Assembly: GCF_017916325.1 (NCBI RefSeq)
Contig: NC_090171.1
Span: 1,787,501-1,851,500, forward strand
From: Leishmania martiniquensis
Lineage: Eukaryota > Euglenozoa > Kinetoplastea > Trypanosomatida > Trypanosomatidae
DNA length: 64,000 nt
Direction: 5' to 3'
In this document: positions 21,228 through 31,313 of the stretch, in pieces
Layout: the number at the start of each line of letters is the position of its first letter
Numbering within the stretch: the first letter of the stretch is position 1
Notes under the pieces: generated by a model
Database searches by the model: none
The model's input: only the letters and a program-made list of their open reading frames with translations
What the model was told of the DNA's origin: nothing
Program-made: the position numbers and the translations under genes

Positions 21228-22199
21228 ATGCCCGTGGCTTCCACAAGGGCATCTAAGTTTTCGGCGGCACTGAACTTCACGAGCAACGACATCATTGGGC
21301 CTGGCGCATGTACGGCGGAGGAGAACAAAAGGGGCACTGCGGATGGGCAGCCTCAAGCGAAAGACAGAGCAGCGGGGAAAGAGGCCTGCGACTTGGCTTT
21401 AGCGGAAGAGTCGTTGCAATGTAAGGCTGCCAGCCTGCGCCGCAGCATCGAAGCGGACCTGATGCCGCGGCAGGAGAAGGTCGAGCGTGCTCTCCTACTT
21501 GGTCGTCGGCAACTCGCGGAGCTGCAGCACCTCTTGCCGAGTGTCGCCTTCCTCCGTTTCCGACAGAAGTGTGCGCTGTTGTGTGATCGTCTGCACTTCT
21601 GCGAAGAGCTTGTGGTGCAGGCGCTGCTGACAGACGCGGTAGGCCGTGCTGTGCGCAGTGGCGAGGTGACGGAGCCCCTCCGCTGGCGGAAGTCGAATCA
21701 GTGGCCGGTGCTAACAAATGTTTTGCAGCTGCAATTGCAATTGTACTTAGCCGACGGAAACGACGCTGCCGTTGCGGCAGTCACGCCAAGCCGGCTGAGC
21801 CACGAAACCAATGCAGTTCATCGACACTTGGCCGCATGCTGGGCAGAGCATCAAGAGCGCCTTTTCACCGACGACTTCCTCGGCTCCTATTACACCCTGA
21901 AGGACGTTGTGCATGGCTGGGGAAGTGGTTGGTATGCGCGGGTTTCATGTGCTGACAGAGAAGAGAGCGTCGGCCTCGAGGAGAGCAGTCGTGCCCCACA
22001 TGACGTGCCCGGCGCACGCACTTGTCCTTTTCCCGTGTGGGCGAGTCTTTCTGATCTAAACCGCCTTCTGAGCTACTCGACACTGTGCCCGCGCCACCTC
22101 ACTGAAGATGTGGTTCGGTCCCTAGAGACGCCGCTGTTGACGCACTTTTCGGACGTGTGGTACTATGTCGAGCACGTCATCAGTAGCAGAAGCCGGTAG
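21228..22199 (+). CDS. conserved-looking hypothetical protein, 323 residues
   Basis: No family is recognised. The N-terminus is a short polar stretch. Residues about 60-145 look helical and partly coiled (VERALLLGRRQLAELQHLL, then FRQKCALLCDRLHFCEELVV). The middle has a hydrophobic Leu/Gln segment (LTNVLQLQLQLYL), and the C-terminus ends in TPLLTHFSDVWYYVEHV. There is no signal peptide or transmembrane segment. Codon use is GC-rich at third positions like its neighbours, and a splice acceptor lies just upstream, so a real gene is likely. A coiled-coil tethering or scaffold role would be guesswork. It is followed about 1 kb later by UTP18. Confidence 0.75.
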   Translation: MPVASTRASKFSAALNFTSNDIIGPGACTAEENKRGTADGQPQAKDRAAGKEACDLALAEESLQCKAASLRRSIEADLMPRQEKVERALLLGRRQLAELQHLLPSVAFLRFRQKCALLCDRLHFCEELVVQALLTDAVGRAVRSGEVTEPLRWRKSNQWPVLTNVLQLQLQLYLADGNDAAVAAVTPSRLSHETNAVHRHLAACWAEHQERLFTDDFLGSYYTLKDVVHGWGSGWYARVSCADREESVGLEESSRAPHDVPGARTCPFPVWASLSDLNRLLSYSTLCPRHLTEDVVRSLETPLLTHFSDVWYYVEHVISSRSR

Positions 22200-23209
22200 G
22201 TGAAGCCGTCTGCGGTGTGGCCGGTATATTTGTGTCGCTCCTCGAGCATTTTGCTGGGGGCGTTCACGGACACCGCTACGAGCGTAACGACACACCCCCT
22301 CTCCTTTTCTGTTATTGGGGCGACCTCAGTTGTCCTGAGGGCATCTCGTTCACTAGAATGATGTGCCGCTCACTGTTGTACACTTAGCTCCGCCGGCGGT
22401 TCATCCGCTTGGCTCTTAGAACTTCCGCTACGCCTGTGATGTACACAAGCCACGTTATTCGTGTCAAATCTCCCGAAAGCATTTTGCCTCCCCCCTCCTC
22501 GCCACCGCCCCCCTCCCTCTCCCCACATCAGCTGTCTTTCATCCTCCACTCCAGTGGATGCGACGCATGCGCATATCTGTACTTGTGTGAACGATTGGCA
22601 TGTGCGTGTGCGCTTTACTTCCTGGCACTTTACGAGTCGCAGGCCAAGTTGCGCGTGCATGTGAGTGTTGATCCTGCGATCGACTCCTACGAGACGCTGG
22701 TGCTCGAATCCAAATCGCATGGCGAGAGTGATGAGCATTCATCACGATTCAGGTGACGTCACCCCAAGGAGCTCGAGGCACTAGAGGGATCTTCAAAGAC
22801 CGCTACGAAGGTCTCGCACTCGTGTAGAGCGATGTTGCGCACTCCAGGACAGGGGAGCATGGACGCGGGGCTACAATCGCTACATTGGCTGCCATTTCCT
22901 CGCTCCATCACCGCCTTACCCCTCTTACAGAAGAAAAAAAATGCGCTTCTGCTTTACCCCTATTCCCTCTTCTTTTGCCCTCTCTCCTCGCTCCCGCATC
23001 GCTGACGCCACACTTACTCCCTCGCTTGTGTATCTTTCGCGCACGGATCTGTGGCGAATGTGCATAGCGCGTTCGTCGCTTTACGTCACGTCGTATTACA
23101 CCCCTGTTGGTGTCTGTCTGCACGGCGGTACCGTTTAGGGGCACGCTTAACACTTTTCGGTTGTGTCTCTCGAGCTTCCCTCTGCCCTATTGTTTATTTT
23201 GTGGAAGCG
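22200..23209. other. intergenic / 5' UTR before UTP18
   Basis: A spacer of 1 kb. A frame at about 22409-22756 gives a partly plausible peptide, but it starts at TTG and its first half is a Pro/Ser run from C/T-rich DNA; it is not called a gene. The right end carries the UTP18 splice acceptor. Confidence 0.55.
22946..23067 (+). promoter_or_regulatory. candidate trans-splice acceptor, UTP18
   Basis: A long C/T tract (22946-23000 and onwards) is followed by AG at 23066-23067. No ATG occurs between this point and the start at 23210, which supports that start; the leader would be about 142 bases. Confidence 0.5.
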
Positions 23210-24571
23210 ATGTCCGCCTCCGAGGCGCCGGGTCAAGGCGTGTTAGCTGCGAACATGTACAAGACGGCGGCGCAGCGTGCGTGGGTAGATGATGAGGACG
23301 TCGCAGTGGAGAAGGAGACGCCGGCGTTCTTGAAGGATAGTCATGTCACGCCGGCGTGGGCGTTCAGTGATATTACACGTGCAGAAAAAGAGGATGACTA
23401 TGAGGATCAAAAAAGTGGCGTTTCAGCCCACAGGAACGCGGCCCAGGCGCTTGCGCGCAAACGCTTCCGCAGCGACGATTTGGACATGCTGCTCTCGCGC
23501 AAGGAGCCGCTTCTGTCATCGAAGCACGACCGACCACGCAGTGCTGTGCCCAAGGTGCTCTCGCTGCTGCCTTTGCCTCGCGACTCGGCGCGCACCATTC
23601 ACTGGCATCGGAACGGGCAGCTGGCGGTCGTTGGCGGCAATCAACACATTTACCTCTTCCACGCCGCCGGCGGCTTCGTGGAGCAGCTCTCCAAGGTGCA
23701 TATAAACAAACGAGTGGAAACGACGGCGCTCTCTGACAATGGCGAGGAGGTGCTCATCGCTGCGCATGAAGCGTATGTGCCGCAGCTGCTAAACATAGCC
23801 ACAGAGCAGTTGCTTTCTCTGGCGTTCTTGGATACCCGCGATACTGCCGTGCATCGAAACGGCCGTCGCGACAATACACGAAGCGAGCTCTTTGTCTCGA
23901 AGCTAGTCTGCCGGCCAAACGATCCCGGGAGTCGCGGTGTGGCAATGGCGCGCGGTTCGTCGGTGACGCTCGCCTCCCTCTCCTCGGGTAGTGTTCTTAG
24001 CCATATCACCACCGACACGGCAGTGATGGATCTTGCCTTTTTCTCCTCGACAGAACTGGCCATCGCCACCAAGAACAAAGTTCTTCTCTACGATGTACGC
24101 AAGCTCAGCCGCCTCACCCAAGAACTCACCGACGAGGCGGTGCTGGATATCACCACGTGCGGCTTCTCGGGCTCCGGATCGGCCGGCGGGTGTGCGCGGG
24201 CCATGGCAATCGGCTCTGCTAGTGGAGTGGTGAGCGTCTACGACAGCACAGCGCTGCGCTCCGCCGCAGCCCCTGCGACTTTGGGGACGGCAGGCGCGCG
24301 CCCAAAGCTTCTCCGTGAGTTGAAGCAGCTGGTGACGCCCATCTCATGTCTGTGCTTTGGTACAAACAGCCAGGGCGACTCCGTACTAGCGTTCGCGACG
24401 CGAGGGCAGAAGGGCGGATTCCGCCTCGCCCAGCTTCCCGATCTACACGTGCTGCCGTCCTTTCCAGCCGTCTCGACACGGCACGGCTTTGTCCAGAGTA
24501 TGACCATCGCGCCCACAGTCCCCATCCTCTCTGTTGGTGAGCGCCAAAAGGTGACAAACTACGCGCTGTAG
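23210..24571 (+). CDS. U3 snoRNP WD40 protein UTP18
   Basis: A 453-residue WD40-repeat protein. The N-terminal AQRAWVDDEDVAVEKE segment and the first blade (residues about 127-150, IHWHRNGQLAVVGGNQHIYLF) match Utp18, a UtpB subcomplex member of the small-subunit processome that acts in the nucleolus on pre-18S rRNA. Further blades are seen in KVHINKRVETTALSDNGEE, AVMDLAFFSSTELAIATKN and the C-terminal ISCLCFGTNSQGDSVLAFAT. The protein ends in the typical IAPTVPILSVGERQKVTNYAL-like terminal blade, in which the ordinary family motif is a variant of GN..G.. followed by L. Length is close to the yeast and human proteins, which have longer acidic N-termini. The ATG at 23210 follows the predicted splice site; an extension starting at GTG 23051 lies mostly in the leader. 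Confidence 0.85.
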   Translation: MSASEAPGQGVLAANMYKTAAQRAWVDDEDVAVEKETPAFLKDSHVTPAWAFSDITRAEKEDDYEDQKSGVSAHRNAAQALARKRFRSDDLDMLLSRKEPLLSSKHDRPRSAVPKVLSLLPLPRDSARTIHWHRNGQLAVVGGNQHIYLFHAAGGFVEQLSKVHINKRVETTALSDNGEEVLIAAHEAYVPQLLNIATEQLLSLAFLDTRDTAVHRNGRRDNTRSELFVSKLVCRPNDPGSRGVAMARGSSVTLASLSSGSVLSHITTDTAVMDLAFFSSTELAIATKNKVLLYDVRKLSRLTQELTDEAVLDITTCGFSGSGSAGGCARAMAIGSASGVVSVYDSTALRSAAAPATLGTAGARPKLLRELKQLVTPISCLCFGTNSQGDSVLAFATRGQKGGFRLAQLPDLHVLPSFPAVSTRHGFVQSMTIAPTVPILSVGERQKVTNYAL

Positions 24572-26431
24572 TGGGGAGTAGGGGCGAGAGGTGAGATGCT
24601 GGATGCCGAAGGAGAACGGCAAATCGTTGGGTGTTGGTGATTCTATCGGCAAGGAGTCGTGGTGGTTAGTGGCGTGGGAAGCAGGACATCTTGGAATGGG
24701 AGAGAGTGGAGATGGTCATGGAGGGAACTGCTTCTGTTTCTTTCTCTCGAGCATGCCAGCGCGCCATCGCCGTTCACCATGTGCCCGCATCGTTCACGGC
24801 TCTCGGTGAATCGCACTGAGCGAACGGCTCAAAGGCGGACGCTCATCTTTCGTTAGGCGTTCCTGGTACACGAGGAGTAGACACCTCTTCCGCATGCTCT
24901 TCAGCTGTTGTCGTCCGTTGACGGAGGTGAGAAGTCAATGAGCCTCACGGCCGAATAGTGGGTGGGCTTGTCCACCAGAGTGCGTTTTCAGTACCTTTAA
25001 GAAGCAAAGCGGCTCCTTCGCCTGGACAGACGAGGGCCGTGTGTCACGAAGAAGGCCGACTTCATAAGAGCTAATGTGCAGCAATAGTGTCGTGGTTCGT
25101 GTAATCTATCATTAAACCCACAAGACGGACAAAAGAGAGGAGTGGTGGTGTGGGGAGGGAGGGAAGGAAAGGCTTTGTGGAAAGACAACACGAACGTCTC
25201 AGTGTTCCGAGAAGAGGTGCGGTAAGACTAAGTGGAGGGAGTCTTCGGAGTCGAGGAGGTGATGCGCGTCTGCGAGACGCGCGACGTTGCCCGTGTCACC
25301 TGTGTGAGGATGAAGCAAATGGCGCCTCCCCCCTCACCCGCGCCGCTAAGCACTCGTTTAGGGCGCCTGCGTGGCCATCTGTACGCCTCCCGTGCACTTC
25401 GCCCGCTGCGGCAGGGAAATTACCACGGGTGAATAAGCAAAAAGAAAATGGTACCCGCGCAGAGACACACAGGCAAACAGCGCTCGATTGAGCTTCGGAA
25501 CGCTATCATCATCCACTGCTTTTCCTTTTCTGAGCCTTTACGGCGCATCATACGTTGAGCCCTTCCTCTCCCTCCCCACCCCCGTCCTTTTCCCCACCCG
25601 CGCACATTCCATACTTTCTGGCGCACTCCTGCAGTGCAGAGGGCTGCGGGCCTCCATCCACAATTTCAGCGTTCCCTGCCAAATAGTGTGGCCAATCAAT
25701 GCGCAGGAGGCTTTCAACTCGTCGATGAACCAGCGCGGAGGGCTCTTTCTCTGGCCGTACGTCTCTCCCCCATTCCTATTTAAGCGTTTTCTGCCTCAAC
25801 AGTCCCGGTAAGATGGGGAACGGAAGCCGCCGCCCCATTTGTGGCGCGGCCTCTCTGCAGTTCTTCCTTGCTTCGCCCATGCTCTCCCTTTTACCTGCTC
25901 GCTACGAGCGCTTCGCGTGCAGGACTTTGTTTCTGCCGTTGATGCTGCATGGGTGCCGCTCCTCTCTTCCGCTATCACCATTTTCCTCCGGCTCTTCGTG
26001 CGCGCCGCACGGCGTTTCCTTCGCCCTCTACAGACTTTCTGCCGGCCCCAATCTGTCCTGATGTTCTCGCTCGCATACTTATGTTCCCGTATCTTTCCGA
26101 TCTTTTCTCGCCTTGTGCGCTCTTTTTTTTTATGCGTGCACTGCCTCCATTTACGTCTCAGGTTTCAAGCTCGAGGGGCGTCATCAAACACAGGTTCTGT
26201 CGAGCCGCTTTTCCCTCTCGCTCTCACTTCGAGTCTGTCGTGATAAGCGACAAGACACTCTGAGCGCACTACTGACTTGGACGCCGGTTAGGCTTCGCTT
26301 GGTGCGCCTCCTCGTCGCTGTGGCGCACACCGACGCAGCGAGCCGACAGGTCTGGCCTCAAGGCCCTCTTCCTAGAGTTTCTGTACGTGGCAGGTTTCTC
26401 TCTCTCTCTGTCCTCCTCTTAGTGCCGCTGC
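24572..26431. other. intergenic region, no gene seen
   Basis: A 1.9-kb spacer, purine-rich near 24580-25240 and C/T-rich after 25500. No recognisable gene; the frame at 25839-26243 is open, but its translation is Leu/Ser/Phe/Arg-rich without family features. Confidence 0.6.
26394..26422 (+). promoter_or_regulatory. candidate trans-splice acceptor, PHD-finger gene
   Basis: A textbook C/T tract (26394-26420) followed by TAG, with AG at 26421-26422. It would leave only nine bases before the ATG at 26432, an unusually short leader. Confidence 0.45.
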
Positions 26432-28906
26432 ATGTCTGCGACACCTTGTCGGGATGACGTGGCAGCAGTCGCGTCGCTAACGAAGGCAGCAGCGCCAAAG
26501 AAGAGCACTGTGGACTACATCCCCAGCAAGCTGAGCTACGACACAGTCATTCCTGTTTACATTCTTGCCGATCGCAGCGACTTCATCGAAAAGTGCAAAC
26601 CCTACGACATCATTGATGGGCCGAATCCCCTCAATGAGCCGGATGCGGTGGATGCTGCCGCGTCGCGGGGGCAGGCTGTTCTTGTGTTGCCTGCGCCGCA
26701 GGTGATCAAGTCAGAGCGGGCCTCAGGGCTCAGCACCCGGAGAAGCAGCCGCGCGGCGCTGAAAGCGGAGAAGGCGTACTCCGTGAAGCGCGAAAACGGC
26801 GACGAAGGGCAGGACGTGACTGGTGTCCTTTTCGCACGACCCTCACGAAGCGGATGGTCGAAGGAGCGTCTCCAGGCGGGGAGGCCGTATCAGTTAGTAC
26901 GCTCAGACGATATGGAGACGCATGTGCGCTATGTCCTGGACGACGTCGACTACGATTGGTGCGAGTGCCAGCACGTTGCTCCCGAGAACCTCCAGCGAGG
27001 CATGACATACCTTGAGTGGGCCTACGCCTCATCGCTTCTCAAGGCAGCGATGCCGCACACTGCGAACCCTCCAGACAAGTCGGCGGCCCCCTGTGCCTGT
27101 GCGTTCACCACACCTGCTGAAGGCTTCCACTCGTCGAGTATTTTTACTATGTGGCACGAAGGCGCCACCACGATAGGCAACAAGAAGCGCGCGGCCTCGA
27201 GTCAGCAGAACGGAAAAGCAAAAACACTTGACGAGGATGCCGCCGTCTGCTTGTGCGCGTTGTGCTCGAAGCCGGTGCATCTGCTGGCGTCACAGCTGCG
27301 TTCCAGTGCTGTGGGAGCAAGTGCAGGCGGCGCTACCTCTATACGCGAAGGACGAGCCAGAGCAACGCGTTCGGCTGGAGCCTCGTCGTCACTGACGCGT
27401 GCGTCCGGCGGCGCAACGCTTGGCGGCGTTCGTTCTCGGCGCGTGTCCGCTCTGAATCCTTCATTGCTCGGGCGGTCCACCAAGAGATCATTTACCAATG
27501 GCTTCGCGGAGGCCTCGCTTCCTTTGGACGGCCTTCATAGCGAAGGGCTCCGCTGCAGTGACTGCGGTGTTGTCGCGCATTTGCGCTGCTGGTTCTTCTC
27601 AGAGCTGCCAAAGCTGCCTGAGGCATGGACGTGCGACGGCTGCACCATTTACGCCCGGCACCGAAAGCGAAGCGCTCGCTTGTGCTGCATGTGCGGTCGC
27701 GCCGGTGGCGTGCTTCTGCCTTACGTTTCTTTCCCACTAAGGGATGACGGTGCCGCTGCCGATCCTCAATTTTCGCCCACGTCCACGTCGGCCGGCCTTT
27801 CAGCGTCGATGGGTGCGCTTTCAGATGTGGTCTGCCATGCAGTGTGCGCCTTGAGCATGCCGGAGCTGACCGTGCATCACCAGAACACGGTGCTACGCCG
27901 GAACGGGCTCATAGATATGCAGGCGCGCCCGTACGTGTACGCGCGTCGTCGAGTCGGCAAGGACAAGTACGGCATGAATTGCGAGTTTTGCCAGCGCGGG
28001 AGTGGCCGATGTGTACAGTGCGCGCACCCGCACTGCTTCGAGGCAATGCATGCGTCCTGCGCTGCTGAGGCACACACCGCCGATTTTCAAGTCGAGTCGC
28101 CCTTCTTTCCAAACGCTTTCTTTCCCAGCGGCGCGAGCGCCAGCGCGCCCGTTTCGGGCTTCTTGTCGGCGGGCAACACCGAACCTGTTGGGCCAGCCAG
28201 CTCAGTAGGCAGCTACCCAAGAAGCGTCGCCACATGGACTAGCTGCTCTCCTTACTGTAGGAAGCACTACGGCTACTCTGTGCGTAACTCGGCTGGTTCT
28301 GCCGCGTTAGCGCAGAAGGCGGAGGCGGAGGCGCTAGCGCTAGACTTGACCGGGCTACTCACTGGCAGCGATGGTGCTACGTCGCCGATGGTGCGCAAGC
28401 GCGGACGTGGACGGCCCCCGACAGCGTTGGTGAGGCAGCGAGAACTGGAGCGTGACCTCATTTCCAAGCTTCGCGCCTACTGGCTGGAACGCCGAGAGCA
28501 GCGCCGCCAGTCCTCTGCGCAGCTTGCCAGCGAAATAAACGCGCGCCTGCGGCCGGTTGTCGAGGCATCGCTGCGGCCGGAGATCGTCAAGATTTCAGCG
28601 GAGAAGGTGCGACTCTCACACTTTCTCAGTCTTGTGCCCGAGTGGCAGGGGCAGCTCGTCGCCATCGTCGAAGGCGAGCTTCCGGTGCCTGACGAAGAGT
28701 ACGACGACGTGCAGACGTATCGCAAAGTGGCCCACACACGACGGTCTGGAAACACCCGCAGCTTATACGGCAAAATGTGCGAATGTGCAGTACAACTGGA
28801 CTTGGTGTGTCAGGTAGCGGAGGCGATGAAGGAGCAATGCAGACTACGGCGTTCGGTCATCGAGCAGGAGCTTGCTGCACTGCGAATACTCAGCGGATGG
28901 CGGTAG
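26432..28906 (+). CDS. JADE/BRPF-like PHD plus extended-PHD chromatin protein
   Basis: An 824-residue protein. The N-terminus (about residues 30-215) resembles the enhancer-of-polycomb-like region of JADE/BRPF scaffolds, with KLSYDTVIPVYILAD and VRYVLDDVDYDWCE (compare the acidic YDMDxxD.xWL motif). A first PHD-type cluster spans about 270-410, with CALCSKPVH, then LRCSDCGVVAHLRCWFF and TCDGC, split by a 100-residue Ser/Ala-rich insert. An extended PHD follows (about 420-615): LCCMCGRAGG, VVCHAVCALSMPE, NCEFCQRGSGRCVQC, CFEAMHASCA, CSPYCRKHYG. Residues about 655-662 (KRGRGRPP) look like an AT-hook, and the rest is charged and helical. In other eukaryotes such proteins scaffold MYST histone acetyltransferase complexes; a nuclear role here is an inference. 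No bromodomain or PWWP is seen. Confidence 0.85.
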   Translation: MSATPCRDDVAAVASLTKAAAPKKSTVDYIPSKLSYDTVIPVYILADRSDFIEKCKPYDIIDGPNPLNEPDAVDAAASRGQAVLVLPAPQVIKSERASGLSTRRSSRAALKAEKAYSVKRENGDEGQDVTGVLFARPSRSGWSKERLQAGRPYQLVRSDDMETHVRYVLDDVDYDWCECQHVAPENLQRGMTYLEWAYASSLLKAAMPHTANPPDKSAAPCACAFTTPAEGFHSSSIFTMWHEGATTIGNKKRAASSQQNGKAKTLDEDAAVCLCALCSKPVHLLASQLRSSAVGASAGGATSIREGRARATRSAGASSSLTRASGGATLGGVRSRRVSALNPSLLGRSTKRSFTNGFAEASLPLDGLHSEGLRCSDCGVVAHLRCWFFSELPKLPEAWTCDGCTIYARHRKRSARLCCMCGRAGGVLLPYVSFPLRDDGAAADPQFSPTSTSAGLSASMGALSDVVCHAVCALSMPELTVHHQNTVLRRNGLIDMQARPYVYARRRVGKDKYGMNCEFCQRGSGRCVQCAHPHCFEAMHASCAAEAHTADFQVESPFFPNAFFPSGASASAPVSGFLSAGNTEPVGPASSVGSYPRSVATWTSCSPYCRKHYGYSVRNSAGSAALAQKAEAEALALDLTGLLTGSDGATSPMVRKRGRGRPPTALVRQRELERDLISKLRAYWLERREQRRQSSAQLASEINARLRPVVEASLRPEIVKISAEKVRLSHFLSLVPEWQGQLVAIVEGELPVPDEEYDDVQTYRKVAHTRRSGNTRSLYGKMCECAVQLDLVCQVAEAMKEQCRLRRSVIEQELAALRILSGWR

Positions 28907-30005
28907 GAGGTGCGTTTTCGAGATCGTACACGATCGCATAGTTCTCTGTGGAGCCGGCGGCGGCGGCGCCTTCTTCAAAGCGGCGTGCCCATTGCAAGTG
29001 ATATAGCGGCGCAGAGCCTGCGCTACTCCCGTGGCGGTGGTGGCAAGGACTCATGTGTTTCTTCTTGCCTGACAGGTCTGCTTAAGCCCCCGTGGGTACG
29101 TGCATGCGTTTCACTCTTGTCGACCATCTGTGTAGCCCACAGCAACCCACCGAGTCTATGCTTGGAAACTAGGCGCTGCTGCACATAGGAGCGAGGTTGA
29201 GTGTGTGTGTGTGGGGGGTACCCACGGGCTGGCAGGAGGAGTCTTGAGCTTAGCGGGGGATGCTGCCGGCATCCTGCACTTTCGGAAGGCATGGAAACGA
29301 AAAGCTGAGGGGACGAAGAGGCAGCCGAATCACGTATTTCAGCCTCTTGCCGGGCCTCGGCAGTGAGCGCTGATGCTTTCTTGTGGAGCCGCGCACCAAA
29401 CGAGTTAATCGCATCGATAACAGTCGTGCGCCTTCTCCTGACAGGTATCACGCAGCCGATGTGGGCAGTGTCGAAGAAACGGAACCGACAGACGCATATA
29501 CTTCCGCAGCGATACACCCAATAAAATTTGATCTCCGCTTGCCTCCACCCTTTTTTTTGCTGTTGATGCATGTATGCTTGGCAGAGCTTTCTAGGATAGC
29601 GCCGGTGCACTGGCATGCTCGCGCGCGCGCACATACATACACAGAGCGTGAGACACTCTTACCATACATAGAGCGATTTTTTCCACCGTATTTTTTTTCT
29701 TTTATCGGCAACTCGTGGCCGCCACCCATACACATCGATTCGAGCGGGCTCTTTTTTTTTGGAGTTGTTCATGCAGGAGAAAAGCCCTTTACGCGCCGCA
29801 CACGAATATGCGTATACATAAAGAAGCCGAGAAGAGCAAACGCTGCTTCTGAGGCTCTCTCGACTATACTGATGTGTGCGTGTGTGTGAATGCGTGCGTG
29901 ACTGTGTGAGCTCTCCAACAGCCTTCTCCGTGTCGCCTCTGCGGTTTTTTGCACCGCCTTTTCCCCAACCTCCTTTCCCTCTTTTCCCTGCCTAAAAGAA
30001 GCGAA
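28907..30005. other. intergenic region, no gene seen
   Basis: Spacer before TMEM17 with several T-rich tracts (29548-29562, 29690-29703, 29750-29760, 29944-29992), each a possible trans-splice signal. No gene is seen. Confidence 0.55.
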
Positions 30006-30485
30006 ATGCGCGTACGAACGTACCACAAACACTCTGTCCAGCGCAACAGCCCTGCACTGCAGGGCCTCCTAACCCTGCATGCGATCTTCTCCATCTTGTA
30101 TTCTGCACCCATCTGGTTCACCTACCTCGGCATCCGCTTGCATCGGGACAGCGTGACGGAGCAGCAGCGCACATGGATCCCCTCCCTGTATGTCATTTGG
30201 TTCTGCACAGAGCTGGTTCGGCTCTATCTCGGACGTCTGGCGAATAAGCATACACTCTTTGGCGAGCTCATTGCGTTTCTGGTGATCACCGTTGTCCCTC
30301 AGCTCTTGCTCCTCTGTGTCCTCCTGGGCGTCCTGCCCGAGCTCAACGATTTGGAGTTTGGCGTGTGTGTCACACAGATTCTGCTGCTCGCGTTGGAGTG
30401 GCTCGCGGCGGTGCAGCTGTGGTGGCGGGTGGCGCGTCACAACATTGTGGACTTCTATGTCTCCCTTGGCTCTCCCTACGGCTGA
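30006..30485 (+). CDS. TMEM17-like ciliary transition-zone protein
   Basis: A 159-residue protein with four predicted membrane segments at about residues 19-41, 57-74, 85-110 and 115-140. The segment FCTELVRLYLGRLANKHTL followed by ELIAFLVITVVPQLLLL matches the TMEM17 family, whose hallmark is an acidic residue then RLYLGY.GN between helices 2 and 3. TMEM17 belongs to the MKS module at the ciliary transition zone and helps gate membrane-protein entry into the cilium; here the organelle would be the flagellum. This is the only ATG in the frame before the conserved region, so the start is secure. The nearest AG after the polypyrimidine tract lies only 5-8 bases upstream, so the real splice site may be further left. 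Confidence 0.85.
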   Translation: MRVRTYHKHSVQRNSPALQGLLTLHAIFSILYSAPIWFTYLGIRLHRDSVTEQQRTWIPSLYVIWFCTELVRLYLGRLANKHTLFGELIAFLVITVVPQLLLLCVLLGVLPELNDLEFGVCVTQILLLALEWLAAVQLWWRVARHNIVDFYVSLGSPYG

Positions 30486-31313
30486 GCTGCAGAGGAGCAC
30501 TTCGTGTGAAGGAGTGACCGCGCACTTCTTCACTGAGCGCCATCTCGCCCGTGCCGGTTGATCCGGTACACAAGAAGGCGAAGCGGGCCACGGGCGGCGC
30601 TGATGCGCGAGAGATGTGCTCGGCCATGATTCTCTCGGCGCTCTTTTCGTCGTCGTCGTCATCCTGCTTCGTGCCGCCTTCTGTCCACGCCGCCGTTGCG
30701 GGAACAACAAAAAAGACGCAGGCCCTGTCTCCCCTTCCTCTCTTCACACACAGCCCACAAGCACGTTGTCTGCCGCGAAAGGGCTCATTTTTCACACTGG
30801 AGAGGGTTTGTGACGGGCAAACGCAGACGAAGAAGAACAGAGGGCACACACACACACAAAATAAAAAGACGAGAGCGAGGTCGACGACCGCCAACGTCGC
30901 TCAGCAACTTTCAAGAAGTGCGGCGACTGTCGCGGCAGTGGCGTGCAGGCTGGAACATTGGATCAAGAATCCCAGGCTCACTGTGAGGCGGACGGCCAGG
31001 CCGCAAAGCAACTCGCCAGCAAGAGGCATTCCTTTCTCACGCTCGCTTTCCCTGATGTTTCTCCTCCCACCGGTGCCGACTGCGCCCCCGTCTTTCTGTG
31101 TTCGTTCACCTCACACGGCCGTTCGCCTCAGAAGCACGCTGACTTTTCTCTTTCCCCTATATTGCTGTAAAATCTTACGTTGTCTGAGGGACAGACAGAC
31201 GGTATCCCTCATCAGTGGGCATCTATGTTGCCAGTCTTGGATCTCACCAGCCCCGCTCAGGACACCCGTCTCCGATTCGAAGCCCACAACGTCCTCGCAC
31301 TCTTTCCATCAAG
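30486..31313. other. intergenic / 5' UTR before the syntaxin gene
   Basis: A spacer of 0.8 kb. A 294-codon frame begins here (30551) and runs into the syntaxin gene out of frame; it lacks family features and is rejected. C/T tracts lie at about 31025-31170. Confidence 0.55.
31140..31188 (+). promoter_or_regulatory. candidate trans-splice acceptor, syntaxin-18-like gene
   Basis: A C/T tract (31140-31160) is followed by AG at 31187-31188, giving a leader of about 126 bases. Another AG after a C/T stretch lies at 31130-31131. Confidence 0.4.

Noticed and set aside
22409..22756. 115-codon frame after the orphan gene, a possible displaced C-terminal part
   Set aside because: Starts at TTG, its first half is a Pro/Ser run, and there is no evidence that it continues the upstream protein.
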